From Datnioides undecimradiatus (lineage: Eukaryota > Chordata > Actinopteri > Lobotiformes > Datnioididae): a DNA stretch of 64,000 bases. Within the stretch, counting starts at the first letter, position 1. Each line of letters opens with the position of its first letter. The notes under the pieces are model-generated. The model saw only the letters and a list, made by a program, of their open reading frames with translations. It was not told the DNA's origin and ran no database searches. The stretch lies in contig WARS01000015.1 in assembly GCA_008933995.1 (NCBI GenBank), positions 15,198,957 to 15,262,956 on the forward strand, written 5' to 3'. The position numbers were made by a program, and so were the translations under genes. Of this stretch, positions 45,103 through 57,752 are shown in pieces.

Positions 45103-46191
45103 CAAGCACAGTCTTTTTCTACATTGAGGGGGGGGGGGGCAATGATAGTAGCCCACAGGCTGCCTTATCGCGTTAGCTGCACAGGGCTATTCTTACACTG
45201 ATTATCAGGAACAACAGGAAACACTCTACATCTTCACACCTTCCATATAAAGTCACAGCTGAAGGCCTCAGTATGCCTCAAATGAAGTGCTCACCGGACA
45301 CCCATTCAAACACCTGAGATGCTGCTCAACCGTACGAGGAACACTTCAGTTGAAGCTCACTGACGCCTCAAATCTTTACGGGATACTGTGGCTCCAAGTG
45401 TGTTAAAGAGGACAAAGAGGTGGTTGCTTCCTGCTGACCAAAAATCACAAAACTTTACACAACACAAACAGGAAAAACTCAAATACATCTTTTAATTGCA
45501 GCCAGCGCATTTTTTCTTTTTCCTTACAAGTAACAAAACCTTAAGAAACACAAAGTGAGACAACACTCCGGTATCGTACAAAAAGAAGGAGACGAAACAA
45601 GGCGACACATAAAAGGCTAGCTTAACAGTGAATAACAGTGTGGCGGGAAAGGTTCCGTACAAAGGATGCTGGCTTGTGGAACCAGCGTGAGTAGCATTTC
45701 TGTTAAGTTAGCCGGGCCAGCAGCTAACTTTGTAGCTTCAGTGGAAAAAAAAAAAAAAACAAACAAAAAAAAAACTTGTTGAAAACTAGCAGGGGGGGAA
45801 CAAACAACCCCAACAATTTCATCAACGCTCACAGAAGGTTTATCAGGGCGAAATGCTTCTGACATGGAAAAAAGCACCTCGGCTTTTACTTTGAAGGTTT
45901 GTAGCATTTCCTCTTTTTTTGTTCTTTTTAAAAAGACTACAAAGTCATACAAAGAGATGAAAAAAACAGCTGTCCTGAAATATACAGCACAAAGAGCAAG
46001 AGGGTAAGGAAAAGCAGAGCTTAATAGAAATCTGAAGCTGGGGGGAAACACAAAAGATCCTCGCCAGCCAGAGTAGAGAGATTGTCATTTCCCTTCCAAC
46101 ATGGGGATACTTTGTCTGGACAACAGCGGCGTCGACAGGACGCGGCTCCGCCTGTCGGGTGTGTCGTTCTGGTTTTCTTCAGTGACGAAGT

Positions 46192-46216
46192 TTAAACCCT
46201 GCTCAGCAGAGTGGAT
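46192..46216 (-). CDS. rasgef1b: rasgef1b last coding exon
   Basis: Only 25 coding bases: completes Arg, then STLLSRV and TAA (46192-46194). Acceptor TCTCCACAG. The family ends in a similar SSLLGRV-type tail, which supports this micro-sized coding end. Confidence 0.9.
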
Positions 46217-49200
46217 CTGTGGAGAGAAGACAGAAACAGATGTTAACGTCACAAGAAAATCATCTGATGTGTCAGTTCTAACGACAAATGATTTTGAATC
46301 TTGACGCTGAAATGTAAGTCTGACTGGTGAGAAAAATCACAATAACTGCTAAAATGCTAAGCTGCTAAGATTAACATTGCACTGCAAAAATAAAATGATC
46401 ACATCCTGTTGGGCTTTGCGTTCTTCAGAAACACTTGAGATGTGATTATAATTTTGCTTAAAACAGTTTTTGGGTTTTGCAACATTTTGTTCAGTGCATC
46501 CATTGTTAAAAATCTTACATTAAAATGATGCTCCAATAAATTGTAAAGACAAATGTCGAAGCAACAGTTTGTGTGAGTGTGTGCATGTTCGTGTGTGTGT
46601 GTGTGAGGGAGAGCCGGTAGAGGCGAGCATCACGTTCTGCTGACGCGGCTCAGCTAGAATAAAGTGACAGATCGTGTCGCAGCGGAGGCAAAGCTCAGGG
46701 GGATGCGGGGAGGGTTTGGCAGTCGATCAGGAAACGTGCCTACACACACGCACTCACGCACATGCACAAACGCGCACACAGGCTGGATTTAACCCAACGC
46801 TCACAGTGCTCTGAGTCCAAAACCTGCTCTCACCTCTGACCCCTGCCAGCAGATCTGATTCATACGTCTGCATGTGGGTGGTTGGGTGTGTGTGGGGTCA
46901 GTTTTTGGCAACCTGCAGCATGACTGCCAGCTCTGAATCATGTGTTCAGTGGCCATAAATACTGGCCTATACATGTCTGGCTCACGTATTTCTACATAAC
47001 ATGGAAGCTACATATTGTAGCTTCCATGTTTTAGGGTTTTTTTTCTAAGTCTTTTCTAAAAAGTGTCGAAAATCTGTTGTTTGTACGAGAGTTAGTATTA
47101 AACCAGGCTGAGCTATCTATCTTAACAGCTGTCAAGTAACTCTGAACGACTCTTTAGCTGCTGGAGTTTTAATACAGTTTAAAATTTTTATCCACGCTTC
47201 GGAAGGTGGGCTACTTTATGCTGCAACGCTCCCCACAACTTTTCACATACTTTCTGTTTACACAACTTAAAATATATATATATGTATATATTGAACATAT
47301 TTTTACTTCATCCAGTTAATAAGCTTTAACAGAAGCGCACTAGAAAGATCTCGTGACTGCTGGACGAGCCGTTTTATCACTTTGGGAAAAAAACCTGGCG
47401 GACTCATTTTGTGTCAATTAGAGCTTGTGATGCTGAAGCATGAGGAAATCTCCCTCTGTCAGCTCTCGGGGGCTTTCTTCAGCGAATTAGAGCCGACGGA
47501 ACAAAGACTATTTTTTTTCTCACCCATCTTCTCACATACACACCGTCAGAGTATACGCGCAGTCCAGAGCACTGTGTGAAGAGGGGGTGCGGGAGGGTGT
47601 GTGTGTGTGTGTGTGTGTGTGTTAGGATGTAATTGTGTGAAAATGACTGATGCCCCTTGCGTGTCTGCGCAAGCGATTGTGTGACAAAGAAGAATGATGA
47701 GCACCTGTGCGCGCGCGTGTGTGTGTGTATGAGTGTGAGTGTGTTTTAATGCATTTATTGAATAGCGTGCAGGTCAGCTTTAGTGTGTGACCTACATCCC
47801 TCTGGGTCTGTCTGGTCAGCGGGGAGGCAGGAGGGGATGTGGGGTGACAGCCGTGATTGAAAGACTCCAAACCCCTGAGGGTGAGTGTGTGTTTTGGGTG
47901 TGTGGATGTGAATGAAGGGGGGTTGTTCATACACACCTCAGAGACTTCCATCTGTCCTTCTCCATGTTATTCTCAGGACCTTCGCTCTCGTACGACGCCA
48001 GATACAATGCTGCGAGGAGAAAAGCAAGGACACATCGTTAGCTTTTAAATGACTCGTTTGAAGACATGACATCAAACTGATTTCATGTTAACAGTGTGTT
48101 TTTGCAACAAGAAATAGAAATTTTGGATGGGCGGGGACTTATAACACCTGTGAAAATCAGTTTAAGCCGATGTGAACCTTTTCTTAACTCCTTTTAAAAG
48201 TTGTTGGGTTTTTTTTTTTGCCTGCAGTCTTTCAGTCTGTCCGTTTCACATTTTCTAATTTAACGTGAAAAGCTGCCACTCTCTTGCATGTTTCAAGGCT
48301 CAATCCAGGTTTACATCAACCTGCATCCCCTTTGCACACACCAATTATCTGTTTTTATTCAACTGGTTGATGGGAGGATGTTCACTGTCACCCACGGATG
48401 ATAGTGATGGCCGTGAAGAGCCGATTGGTCGTTTCGATCTGTGCACGTCAGTGCCGGGGGGATTTCACAGACCTCCCCATCTCCCTCTGACAAGATGCTG
48501 ATAAGAGCCGGAGCCGGCGACACGGGACTTTGATGTGGATTAAAGGAGACCCAAGCTATCGGTGCTGCTCGAGTATCAGCAGTGATAACAAGGTGTGTGT
48601 GGATTTGAGGCTTAGTGGACACAGAAAATCATCCTGGTGTCTGCGGTCTAAGATATTACTGTCAAGGACGAGGAACCGCAGGAAACGGAGAACATCACTG
48701 AGATTTCTCCTGTTACTTTACATCCAAAACACTGTTTCAGTCCACACCTACTTATAAAGTAAAACATATGATATCTGAAGTTTGCAGGTTAACAATTTTT
48801 ACTTGATAATGAGCGTGCATATTCAGTCCATTGATAGACGTACCATCTTCGGTGAACGCTGGAGCAGTCAGCAGGTACTGCAGGATCTTGCGATCCTTCT
48901 CAAACGGACACTCCACTTTCTTCCAGGTCATGAACTCGCTCACTTGTTTGGCGAGTTCCCAGAATTTCTGAAATAAGAAGAAAAAACAGGTTAACAGGTT
49001 ACTTTGCATGTGTGCATGAAGAGTTTTACTTCACTCCATGCTCCAAATATAATTGATGTCACAATGCCTTTTGATGAAGTATTATTCTTGCAGGGCTCCA
49101 CTGACGCTGCCCAGTGACCTCACATATCACGCTGTGATAATACTAGCTCAAATATGAAACTGTTCAAATGTACTGTATAGCAGTCGTGACTGGGCATGGC

Positions 49201-52200
49201 AGAAAAAAAAGCAATCGGCAGAGTTTCCCAGGATATAATAGATCCTTAAAATAGTGTCTGATTCAGTGTAGCTGTGACCAAACACCAGTGGAAACAGTTA
49301 TGAGTCTTTGGTCACTGGTCAGTGTATTCGTTCCATGGAAACACAGCTGAACGATACGCACTCAAGCCTGACTTCTTCATTCTGTAACACTCTTTAGGGA
49401 AGTGGAAATAAACAGAACCAAATCTGTCGCCATGTGTAGTAAATACAGTAAAGTGTCTGACGCAAGCTGGGGGGGAAATCTGGTGTAATCTGTTGCCGGG
49501 GGAACTCCTTTCAAAATTCAGTTTACCTCAAAGTTGATGTGCCCGTTCTGCAGTCTGTTGGCACATCCCTCGTTGAGGAAGTAGATGTCTTTGATGAGCA
49601 GGCTGAAGAATGGGATGACAATCTGCAAGACGACAGAAAGAGAAAGGGATTTGGTTTTCAGTGAGAAGGTGCGGAGGGGGATTTCCACATTACTCACAGG
49701 TGTGTGTGGTCTTTATAAACATTGATTCAAAGGAAAAGGATTACAATAGACAAAGAGGATCTCTTATGATGTTCATTTCCTGGGGAAAAAAAAAAAAAAA
49801 CAGACCCCCTGTTCACATCTGTTCTGATCACAAACTCACTAACTTTTCATTCTTGCAAGCCTGTGGCAGCTGGTACAAATGCAAACCTTTGTAATAAAGA
49901 GAAAACATTAAATACCCGGAATAAAATCCTCTAACCATAACAGGAGAAGTGAGACTGGAGTGCAGTTTCCAGAGGAGAATTCCCCTCTAAAGTCCCGTAA
50001 ATAATTCATCACCACCCTCACACAATGATTCAGGTCACTGCCTGTCTGGGCGCTAACGTACATCGATGTTGATGGAGAGCAAGGTGGGGAAGATGCAGCA
50101 GACTACGTTCAGATAAGAGGACTGTTTTACACTCATGGGACCACCCCATCCGTCTCTGGCACAGAATCAACCATCAGAAAATCCAATTGGCAGGCTGGTT
50201 GAATCTGGCATTTATCAAATAATCAGATAAATAAACACCAGTTTTGTCCTCTGGTGTCAAGAGATTGCTGCAATCTGGCACTGGGACCTGTAAAAGAAAA
50301 TCCTCTCCGACAGCCCCAACACATCCCCACCCAAGATGTTCAAACATTCATGAAGATGGAGCTTTTAAAAGATGAAGTACCACAGGGAAAGACACAGACC
50401 GAGCAGTTCATTACATGCAAGTTGGCTGCGCTCGGAGTATTATTTAAGTATCATTCTGACGGTGACAGAGGATACACACACCCTTTTCCTCATTAGTTCC
50501 TTACATAATATAGACCTGCTGCCAAGCCGGTGAATCCATCTGATGTGTTTCTTCTGCACTTGAAGCTTGTTTGTGTGAAACTGTGTAGCTACACCAGTGT
50601 AGCAACTAGCTAGCAACTAGCTAACTCAATCAAGTCAGAGAGTGTGTACACAGTGTACTCTGAGGGGGTCTCTGGGTGCAGGATGTTAACAGGAAAACAT
50701 TGGTGTGCACAATCTGAAAACAGGAGTCGTGCATGCACGTACGCACGTGTACACACATGTTGTCACTTCAGGGAAAAAAGTGCTCAACAGGAGCTGAGAG
50801 GAAGCCTTTTTCACAGCTGGACACATCTGGGATGCTTAAGGCCTGATGCCAGAAGGTCGCCACGTCTGGCTTTGTGGCTATAATTAGATTGACTAAAGCT
50901 GTTGAAATCTATTTGTGAGTGTTTCTTTGTGTTAATAGATTCAATGATAAATAACTACAAACTAAAGCTGTGTGGTCATTTGCTGTGGTCTGTTTTTCTG
51001 TTTTCCCCATACCTAAAAAGATTAATTTGGCACATTTTATTGGCTCCCTTTCCTAAATTTTACTCATATGATCATCTTTACAGCCTGTTCTCACACATTT
51101 TGAAGTTACTGTTTGTACAACTCTGATCGCTGAAAGGGCTCCACACAAAAACCGTATTTACCGATGTTAAAATCATTGCACAAAGACATTCTGAACGCAT
51201 TGCGCCGATTAGAATAAATGACAACTGCATCATGTGGTTTAACTGGGCGTAAGCTCGAGTATTTTCCACATTCTTGCTTGTAGAATATCATTGAGAGCCG
51301 TTGCCGCACAAATCAAACGTGGTGGGCAGAGTCCGCCTTTAGATCGGCCGTTTGGCATTTTGTTAAAATGTTACTTCAAGAAAGGAGTCAACACGGCAAC
51401 AACTGTAGGATCATTTCATTCTTTCTGTCCTCACAGCGAAGAACAAAACTACAGCAGAACAGCATCGAAATGAAGCATATGAATGCTGGCTTTGTTGATC
51501 CTCTGACAAAGTCAACAGCACTCAGGATGCCTAGAGGAGATCATAAACACCCCCCACCCAGCCACCCACCACCACCAACACCACTACTACAGCCCTCCCA
51601 ATAAGGAGAGGCCACAAGGGCAAGAACATACCAGACTTCTTGGGAACTTTCCGTTTCATGACCCCGACCTCTTGTCCGGGTATGTTTGCATTTCTGAGCT
51701 CCGAAAAAACATCCCTCACAAACCTCAGGGAGCCAGATACATACCGGTACACTCTGTCTCCACGCAGAATAAAAAAAACAACACCACATTATTCAGTATG
51801 TGATGTATGAGCAGAGACTAACCACTAATGTCTGGCAGCCCACGGGCTCCGTGCTGGTTGAGATTCAGCCAGGAGGGGTAACTCCAGCGGCAGCAGCAGA
51901 GAACAGTATGTGATCTGGCAGGCGACCGTGTTTCTCTCCCCTCCCTTGTTGAGGAGAACACAACACGTTTAACGAGGAGGAAACCAAGACCCTCCTCATA
52001 TCTTGACCCACTTTTAACTCGACCTCCGTGTCCCCCCTCTGGGCTCTGCTGTTATGCAACCACTGTCCCTTGTCCAAGTCCACTGCGCCCGTGTTTACAG
52101 CATCAGCAGCTGTCAACACGGCTGGGAACGCAGCTCTGAGACGATAACGAGGCACAACGAGCGACAGAACTGTGGTTTGTTTTTGTTTGGTTTTTTAACT

Positions 52201-55200
52201 TCGCTTTCCTTTTCCTTCAAACTCAATGTCTGCAGCGTGTGAACATAGAGGCGACGATAACCATCTCAACTTTTTACATAACTGCAATCAACTGTAAGTG
52301 TTTCTGCTGCAACATGCGTCAGCAACACTTTGTCCGGAGGTCAGAGCTGAGGTTCCTCCAGCTGCTTTCAAGTAGAGTTTTTCAAGACACAGACCCACCC
52401 TGATTATTCACTGTAAGTGGCTCTGGGTGTTAGTTTCGGCCAAATGTACAAAAAGCAAACCGAAGTCTGGAGTTCAGATGTTCAAACGTCTGTGGGTTCA
52501 TATATACAGTGGCTACTGGATGTGTAGGGACAAAAGAAATGTTGACTCGACCAGACTTCAAAACTTGACTGGATTCCCCAGGGGAGGTGGTTTTGATAGG
52601 GCTTCAAACTTTACTCAACAAGCTACACTTTAAATGTCAGCATGTACATTTAATTTGCACTCCTCCGTTGTGCCCTGGCAGCGAGCCTTTAGTTTTATAG
52701 AGTTATATTCAAAAATTCAGAAAAACATGTATTGAAAAAGAGTGTTTCATTGACCGCACTGTGTGAGTTTCCTGTGTTGAGGTTTTACCTTTTCCCTGCT
52801 GCTGTTGGCGGTGATCGATCGCTGTGTGGCTCCTCTCAGCGCTGTTCTGTAGTTGTAGAAATTGCTGGAAGGATCCATTTGGTGCTTTGGAGAGAAAACA
52901 CAGGGTGTCGGTTTGAGCACAAGATTCTTTTTGTGACGATGTGACTGGTTTGCAAAAAAAGTACAAGAGGAGAATTCGTAAAAAGTCGTACAAGGACATT
53001 CTGATTGAGTCCAAATCAAATACCATGTCAGATCATTAACTATTTAAGCCGATTAACGTTTATCTATTTACTTTTAAAATGAATTCTTTGCATGGCTAAT
53101 GTCTGCAGGTTTCTGTTTCTTCAGTGTGAGGACTTTTATTTTCCTGTAAAAAGTACACTCTTGAGGTGTTTCACTGTTGATAAACAATAAAAGCAAACAA
53201 AAAAATGAACATGCCTTATTGCCTCTAAGATTGTTTGAATTTTCTACTGTAAAGGACTAAAAATGATGGTGAAAGTGACCATTATTTGCTCAAAAACAGA
53301 AAAAAACCCCAAATAGCCATACAATTCATCATTTCCTCAAATACCTCCATCATGCACGCAATAGGACTTTAACCCCTGTAGTGCAACACAGTTTAGTAAC
53401 TCAAACTGTCAGTGTTATAAAACAGCCTGCAAGGTCATGTGACAGGCGAAATCAGGAGACAGATTACTGAATTGAGTAACTGCGTGACCTCGAACAAACC
53501 GAGGAGCACTTCAGCTTCAACAGCAAACTATAACTGTCTGGTACAGGAAGATCAGATTTCACCTCAAATGAGGCTCACAGGGACAAAGCCGGGAGGGTAA
53601 AAAGGAAATCATCAAAGGAGTAAGAGTGTGTGACTGACAGAGAGAAGGACAAAGAGAAGGAGAAGGATGGAGATGAACTCCGGTGAGACACGACGGGAAC
53701 CTAAAGAACTGAGTCTTTTTGAAAACTGTCAGATCCCAAAGAGGGTCCCAGCTTGAGTCGTCTCCACCTCAGATCTCCTGTTTCAAAAAGGACAGACTGA
53801 AGGCCTGTTAGGCTCAGAGAGCATCTTTCCTGCTCTATCTGGGGTTTCCTGAGGTACCACAGAAAAGGGGGGTTGTACCCCAGTTACACCTCAACATCTG
53901 GGGCTTTATGCCTGCTGGATTCCCCTTTCCCTCCACCTGCCTTCATCCCCGTGGATTTGTCAGTGCATCATGGTTGTGTTTGATTTGCTTGTTTGTTGCC
54001 ATTTCTGAGGTCTTACTCTGGACTTGGCTTGAAGACCAAGCTTCTGCACGTTACTGCTACTCTGTTTTGTTCCTCATCTCTTATCCTTCACATGAGAATA
54101 GCAACTCAAGTATTTTGTGCAAGAACTCTGTTTTAAAGCAGAGATTTAAATAATAGCAGCAGTAAAAAATAAAATTCTTCACTATGACTCGATTTTTTCA
54201 TTCATAATTGCAGAAGTTTGTACCACAAACCAAAGAAGGGGAAATGCAGTGATTCTAGTTGTGTTTCATCCATCTATGTGAGTCTCTGCTCTCCCACTCA
54301 GATCCATGTTCAGAGGAGCTTTCATGACAACTGTGTTTATCTTTCATTATCATTATTACACTCAACCCAACAACTGACTTAATAAAAAGAAGCTCGCCCA
54401 CACACCCACAGCAGAGTTAGTCATTGACGTTGAAACATAACAAACCCACAGAGCTGCTCATATGTGTGGGCGCGCTGGAAAAGTGAAGACAACACAGAAA
54501 ATGTTGAAAGCTGCAGATTTCACTTAACAAAAGTCCTGATTTTCCTTTGCAGATAAACCTTCAACATAGGTCCCTATTTCTGAAATGCTGCAGAACAAAA
54601 CTGTGGGAATGAATTTTTCGACACTTTTTAGGCAAACTTACTTCCAAGATGTCAAACTTGGCCGTTTTGACTTTGCTCCAGGTCTTCTTGAGCCGAGACA
54701 CAGGACTCATGTTCATCCCAGCTGCAAGACGGACACACCAATGAGCCAATGAGAGAGATATCACACATCCAAGAAAACAACAAGCAAACGTGATCGCATT
54801 AACACATGGCATTTTCCCCATTCAGCCAGACAGACGCACATCCCTCCTCCGCCCTTCCTCCACCACAGTCATCCTTTCACAACCCCCCCAACCCCCTTTT
54901 TCTTTCTTTCTTTCTGCTGTTGTCTCCTCTGATGCAGCGAGGCAAAAGGCCGCAGGAACAATGGAGTTAACACACGCCTCGTTTCCCCTCCCAGAGCTCT
55001 GCTTCCCATATGGTAATCCTCTGTGTGTGTCTTTGTGACTCTGTGTGTGTGTGTGTCTGTCTGGTGCAGGTTCAGGCATCGAGGGTCACCGTCAGAGCAG
55101 CGCTACAATACACAACAAACCCTCGAGTAAACAAAAGACCACAACAGGCAGAAATATAAAACTCTAAAGCGACTAAACCTAATTTTCTTCCCGGGCTCTC

Positions 55201-57720
55201 TCCACCTCCCAGGAGACAGTTTGAGTTGAACATGACACTCTAAGAACCGCAGGACCAGAAATGAATGAAAGTCCGACCACAGCGGCATGTGACAGTGTGT
55301 GTCAGAACGTGTCTTGCATAGGAAACGGCTCCATCTACTAACAAAGACACCAGTGTGCGTATGCGTGTGTGTGATTAGATAAAGAAGGACAGGTGTTGGC
55401 TGTGGTAGTCGCCCCGCTGGGACACACACTCCCTTTTACGAGGACGTTAATATATTGTTGATGTCTTCCCCTTTTCAGCGCCAACACAATGTTGCAGGAG
55501 ACGCTGACAGAGAGTGTATGCTTCATCTATAAAGGGTCAGTTCACCCAAATTACACAGAAAACCACACACTTTCAATTGATTAAATGTATTTTTGTTATG
55601 ATGTCCAGCCATGATAGTTTTGGTTTGATTTGAAGTTTTGAGATCTCTGTCCATGCTAGTGTGTGTAAACAGTGCTTGCAAACTGCTTTTATGACAAAGG
55701 TCTGAACTGAGTGGTTGTCTTTTTATTTATTTTCTGATCAGTTCTTACTGTCCCCGATGGATCAGATCTGATTTTAAAGTCAAAGGAAAAACTCAGATGA
55801 GCCAGATGTCTTGAAACCTTGATCTTCCTGGCTAGATACAGCGAGGGCCTCAATATGAAAATTTGCTTTTTGTAATTTGGGTGAACTAACCCTTTAATTA
55901 TATCGCTAACACACTGTCAAACCCTGCTGGTTCCCTGGAGACGAGGCTGGGATTTGCCTGTGGCGCTCTCGGTCTCCCTCTCGCTCAGAGGGGAAAGACA
56001 GAGAACAGCTGGCACTCCAATATCCTCTCACTGTGCTCTGCTCTACACCCTTATCATCCCAGCCTCCCCCTCCTCCCTCGTGTGCACACACTCTCTCTGG
56101 TCAGTGCTGACCATCTGCCTGGATGGTTTGTTCTGTGCCCCCACCCCCTTCTCAGGTCTGTGAGGATGACCAGATGCCCTCTCCTCTAAACACTGAGACT
56201 TCTCTGGGATCCCCAGAGCCTGTCAGCTGGACCTCCAGCGAGGTCTCTAAACCATCTAGGTGTGCCCTGAATATCTTCACGCTACCTGGGTAGTTTTAGA
56301 CTAATGTCTATTATTATTATATTTACACACATTCACATCTGTTAGTTGCTCAGTACAACCAGAGTCTCATCTGCTGCCTGCTGTGGAGCTCCACTGGAGC
56401 AGTTTGGGGTTAAGTGGTTTATAGGCCAGAAGTCTTTTTTTAGTTTTCCCAGATTGAACCAGCAACCAGAAGTCCACTTCTTAAAGCTTTAGGGCACTGC
56501 TGCTCCTGGTTATCAAACTACTACAAACACTGAAACTGAATCTGGCTCTGCACTCTAGCATTTAATGGTAAAGTAATTTAAGAGACATAGAACATGTTAA
56601 GGAAATGGAGTCTACATTAGGGCACTTTATTGCATAATAACTACCCTATATAACTACGATGTGAGTATGTGTTTATATTCCTGTAGATCCAAGCAGTCAT
56701 GTGTCATGTTTGCAAAGCTGAGGAGAAAAACTTCCAACTCTATCGAGACAATTATCTGCATGAACTGCTGCTGCGTTCCCTCTGCTGCAGAGTCTCACTG
56801 ATGTTATTAGACTGAGGTAAATTACACAAGTTGGAAATGAACTGGGACAAAGTCATGAGGGGTCACGGCTTCAGGGGAAGATTACATTGCTGCACGAAAT
56901 TCTCACTGAACAACAAATTGCATTTGCTACACTGATCCGATTTACTGACGACTGAAAGAAAACAGCTCTGTGCGCGACTGCAGATCGACGGAACAAGTGC
57001 AGAGTCCAAACGTGGAGGACAAAATATCTAAAATGTGACAATAACTGGCGCAAACTATGTCTTGGCTGTTGGATATCATCTTAAACCACTGAAATATCAA
57101 TCAATGACATTTTATAAGACTTAATTATTGGAGTTCATTAGAAACAAAAAAGAGCACAAACTCACAGATGATGGCCATGAGGGAGTTAAAGTTGCCGATG
57201 TTGAAGCATTCACGCGCCACGTCGATGAAGAACTCGATGACTCGAGCTCGGTGCTTCTTCTTAACAGGCTGTTAACGAAAACGAGAACATTTAAAAATAC
57301 TGCATTACCCCTCGGGACTGTCTGCTAAATGTGTTTGTTTGGAATCGGGCTGTTTACTAGAAGTGGATTATCATTAAAGTGCTGTGCAGAAAGTGCAACA
57401 GTTTCTGTGCGTTGAGAGATTTTTGTTTTCTTATAAAGTAAGATTTCTGGTTATTCAGTTGATTCTGGAGATCACTGAAGAGACTGTAGCATTATTGAAC
57501 CACATTTTATTGGGCTGGGACTAAACACACAGTGCTGAGCTTATTTTTGCTTTTAATACCATTTTTGGTGCTGAAATTACTAGTTGACACATCAATATAA
57601 GTCATAAAGTAAAAATAGCCAACATTCATTGGTTCCTACTTCTCTAATTTGCAGATTTGCAGCTTTTCTCTGTTTCATATCATTAAAAATGAAATAAGTT
57701 TTGAATATATTTTGGTCAGA

Positions 57721-57752
<32 letters not shown>

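Larger units (their letters stand above)
44545..46191 (-). other. rasgef1b: rasgef1b 3' UTR
   Basis: Runs from the TAA stop to about 20 bases past the AATAAA at 44566-44561. AU-rich, with several ATTTA pentamers in the mRNA sense at about 44.88-44.95 kb. A G-run lies at about 45128-45139, and a CTCF consensus-like CCACCAGGGGGCAGCA at 45087-45102. The 144-codon minus-strand frame at 45617-46051 is untranslated sequence, not a gene. Confidence 0.55.
46217..47936. other. Last intron of rasgef1b
   Basis: 1.7-kb intron with several GT repeats and the 15-bp perfect hairpin at 46998-47030. No exon seen. Confidence 0.7.

Noticed and set aside
45617..46051. 144-codon minus-strand open frame as a separate gene
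   Set aside because: It lies directly after the rasgef1b stop, in its 3' UTR, and has F/V-rich low-complexity sequence from A-runs.
46998..47030. Hairpin as a microRNA precursor
   Set aside because: The stem is only 15 bp with a 3-base loop and does not extend, too short for a typical pre-miRNA.
57722..57751. A30 tract as the tail of a processed retrogene
   Set aside because: It is flanked on both sides by parts of a known type of fish DNA repeat; no coding remnant lies upstream.
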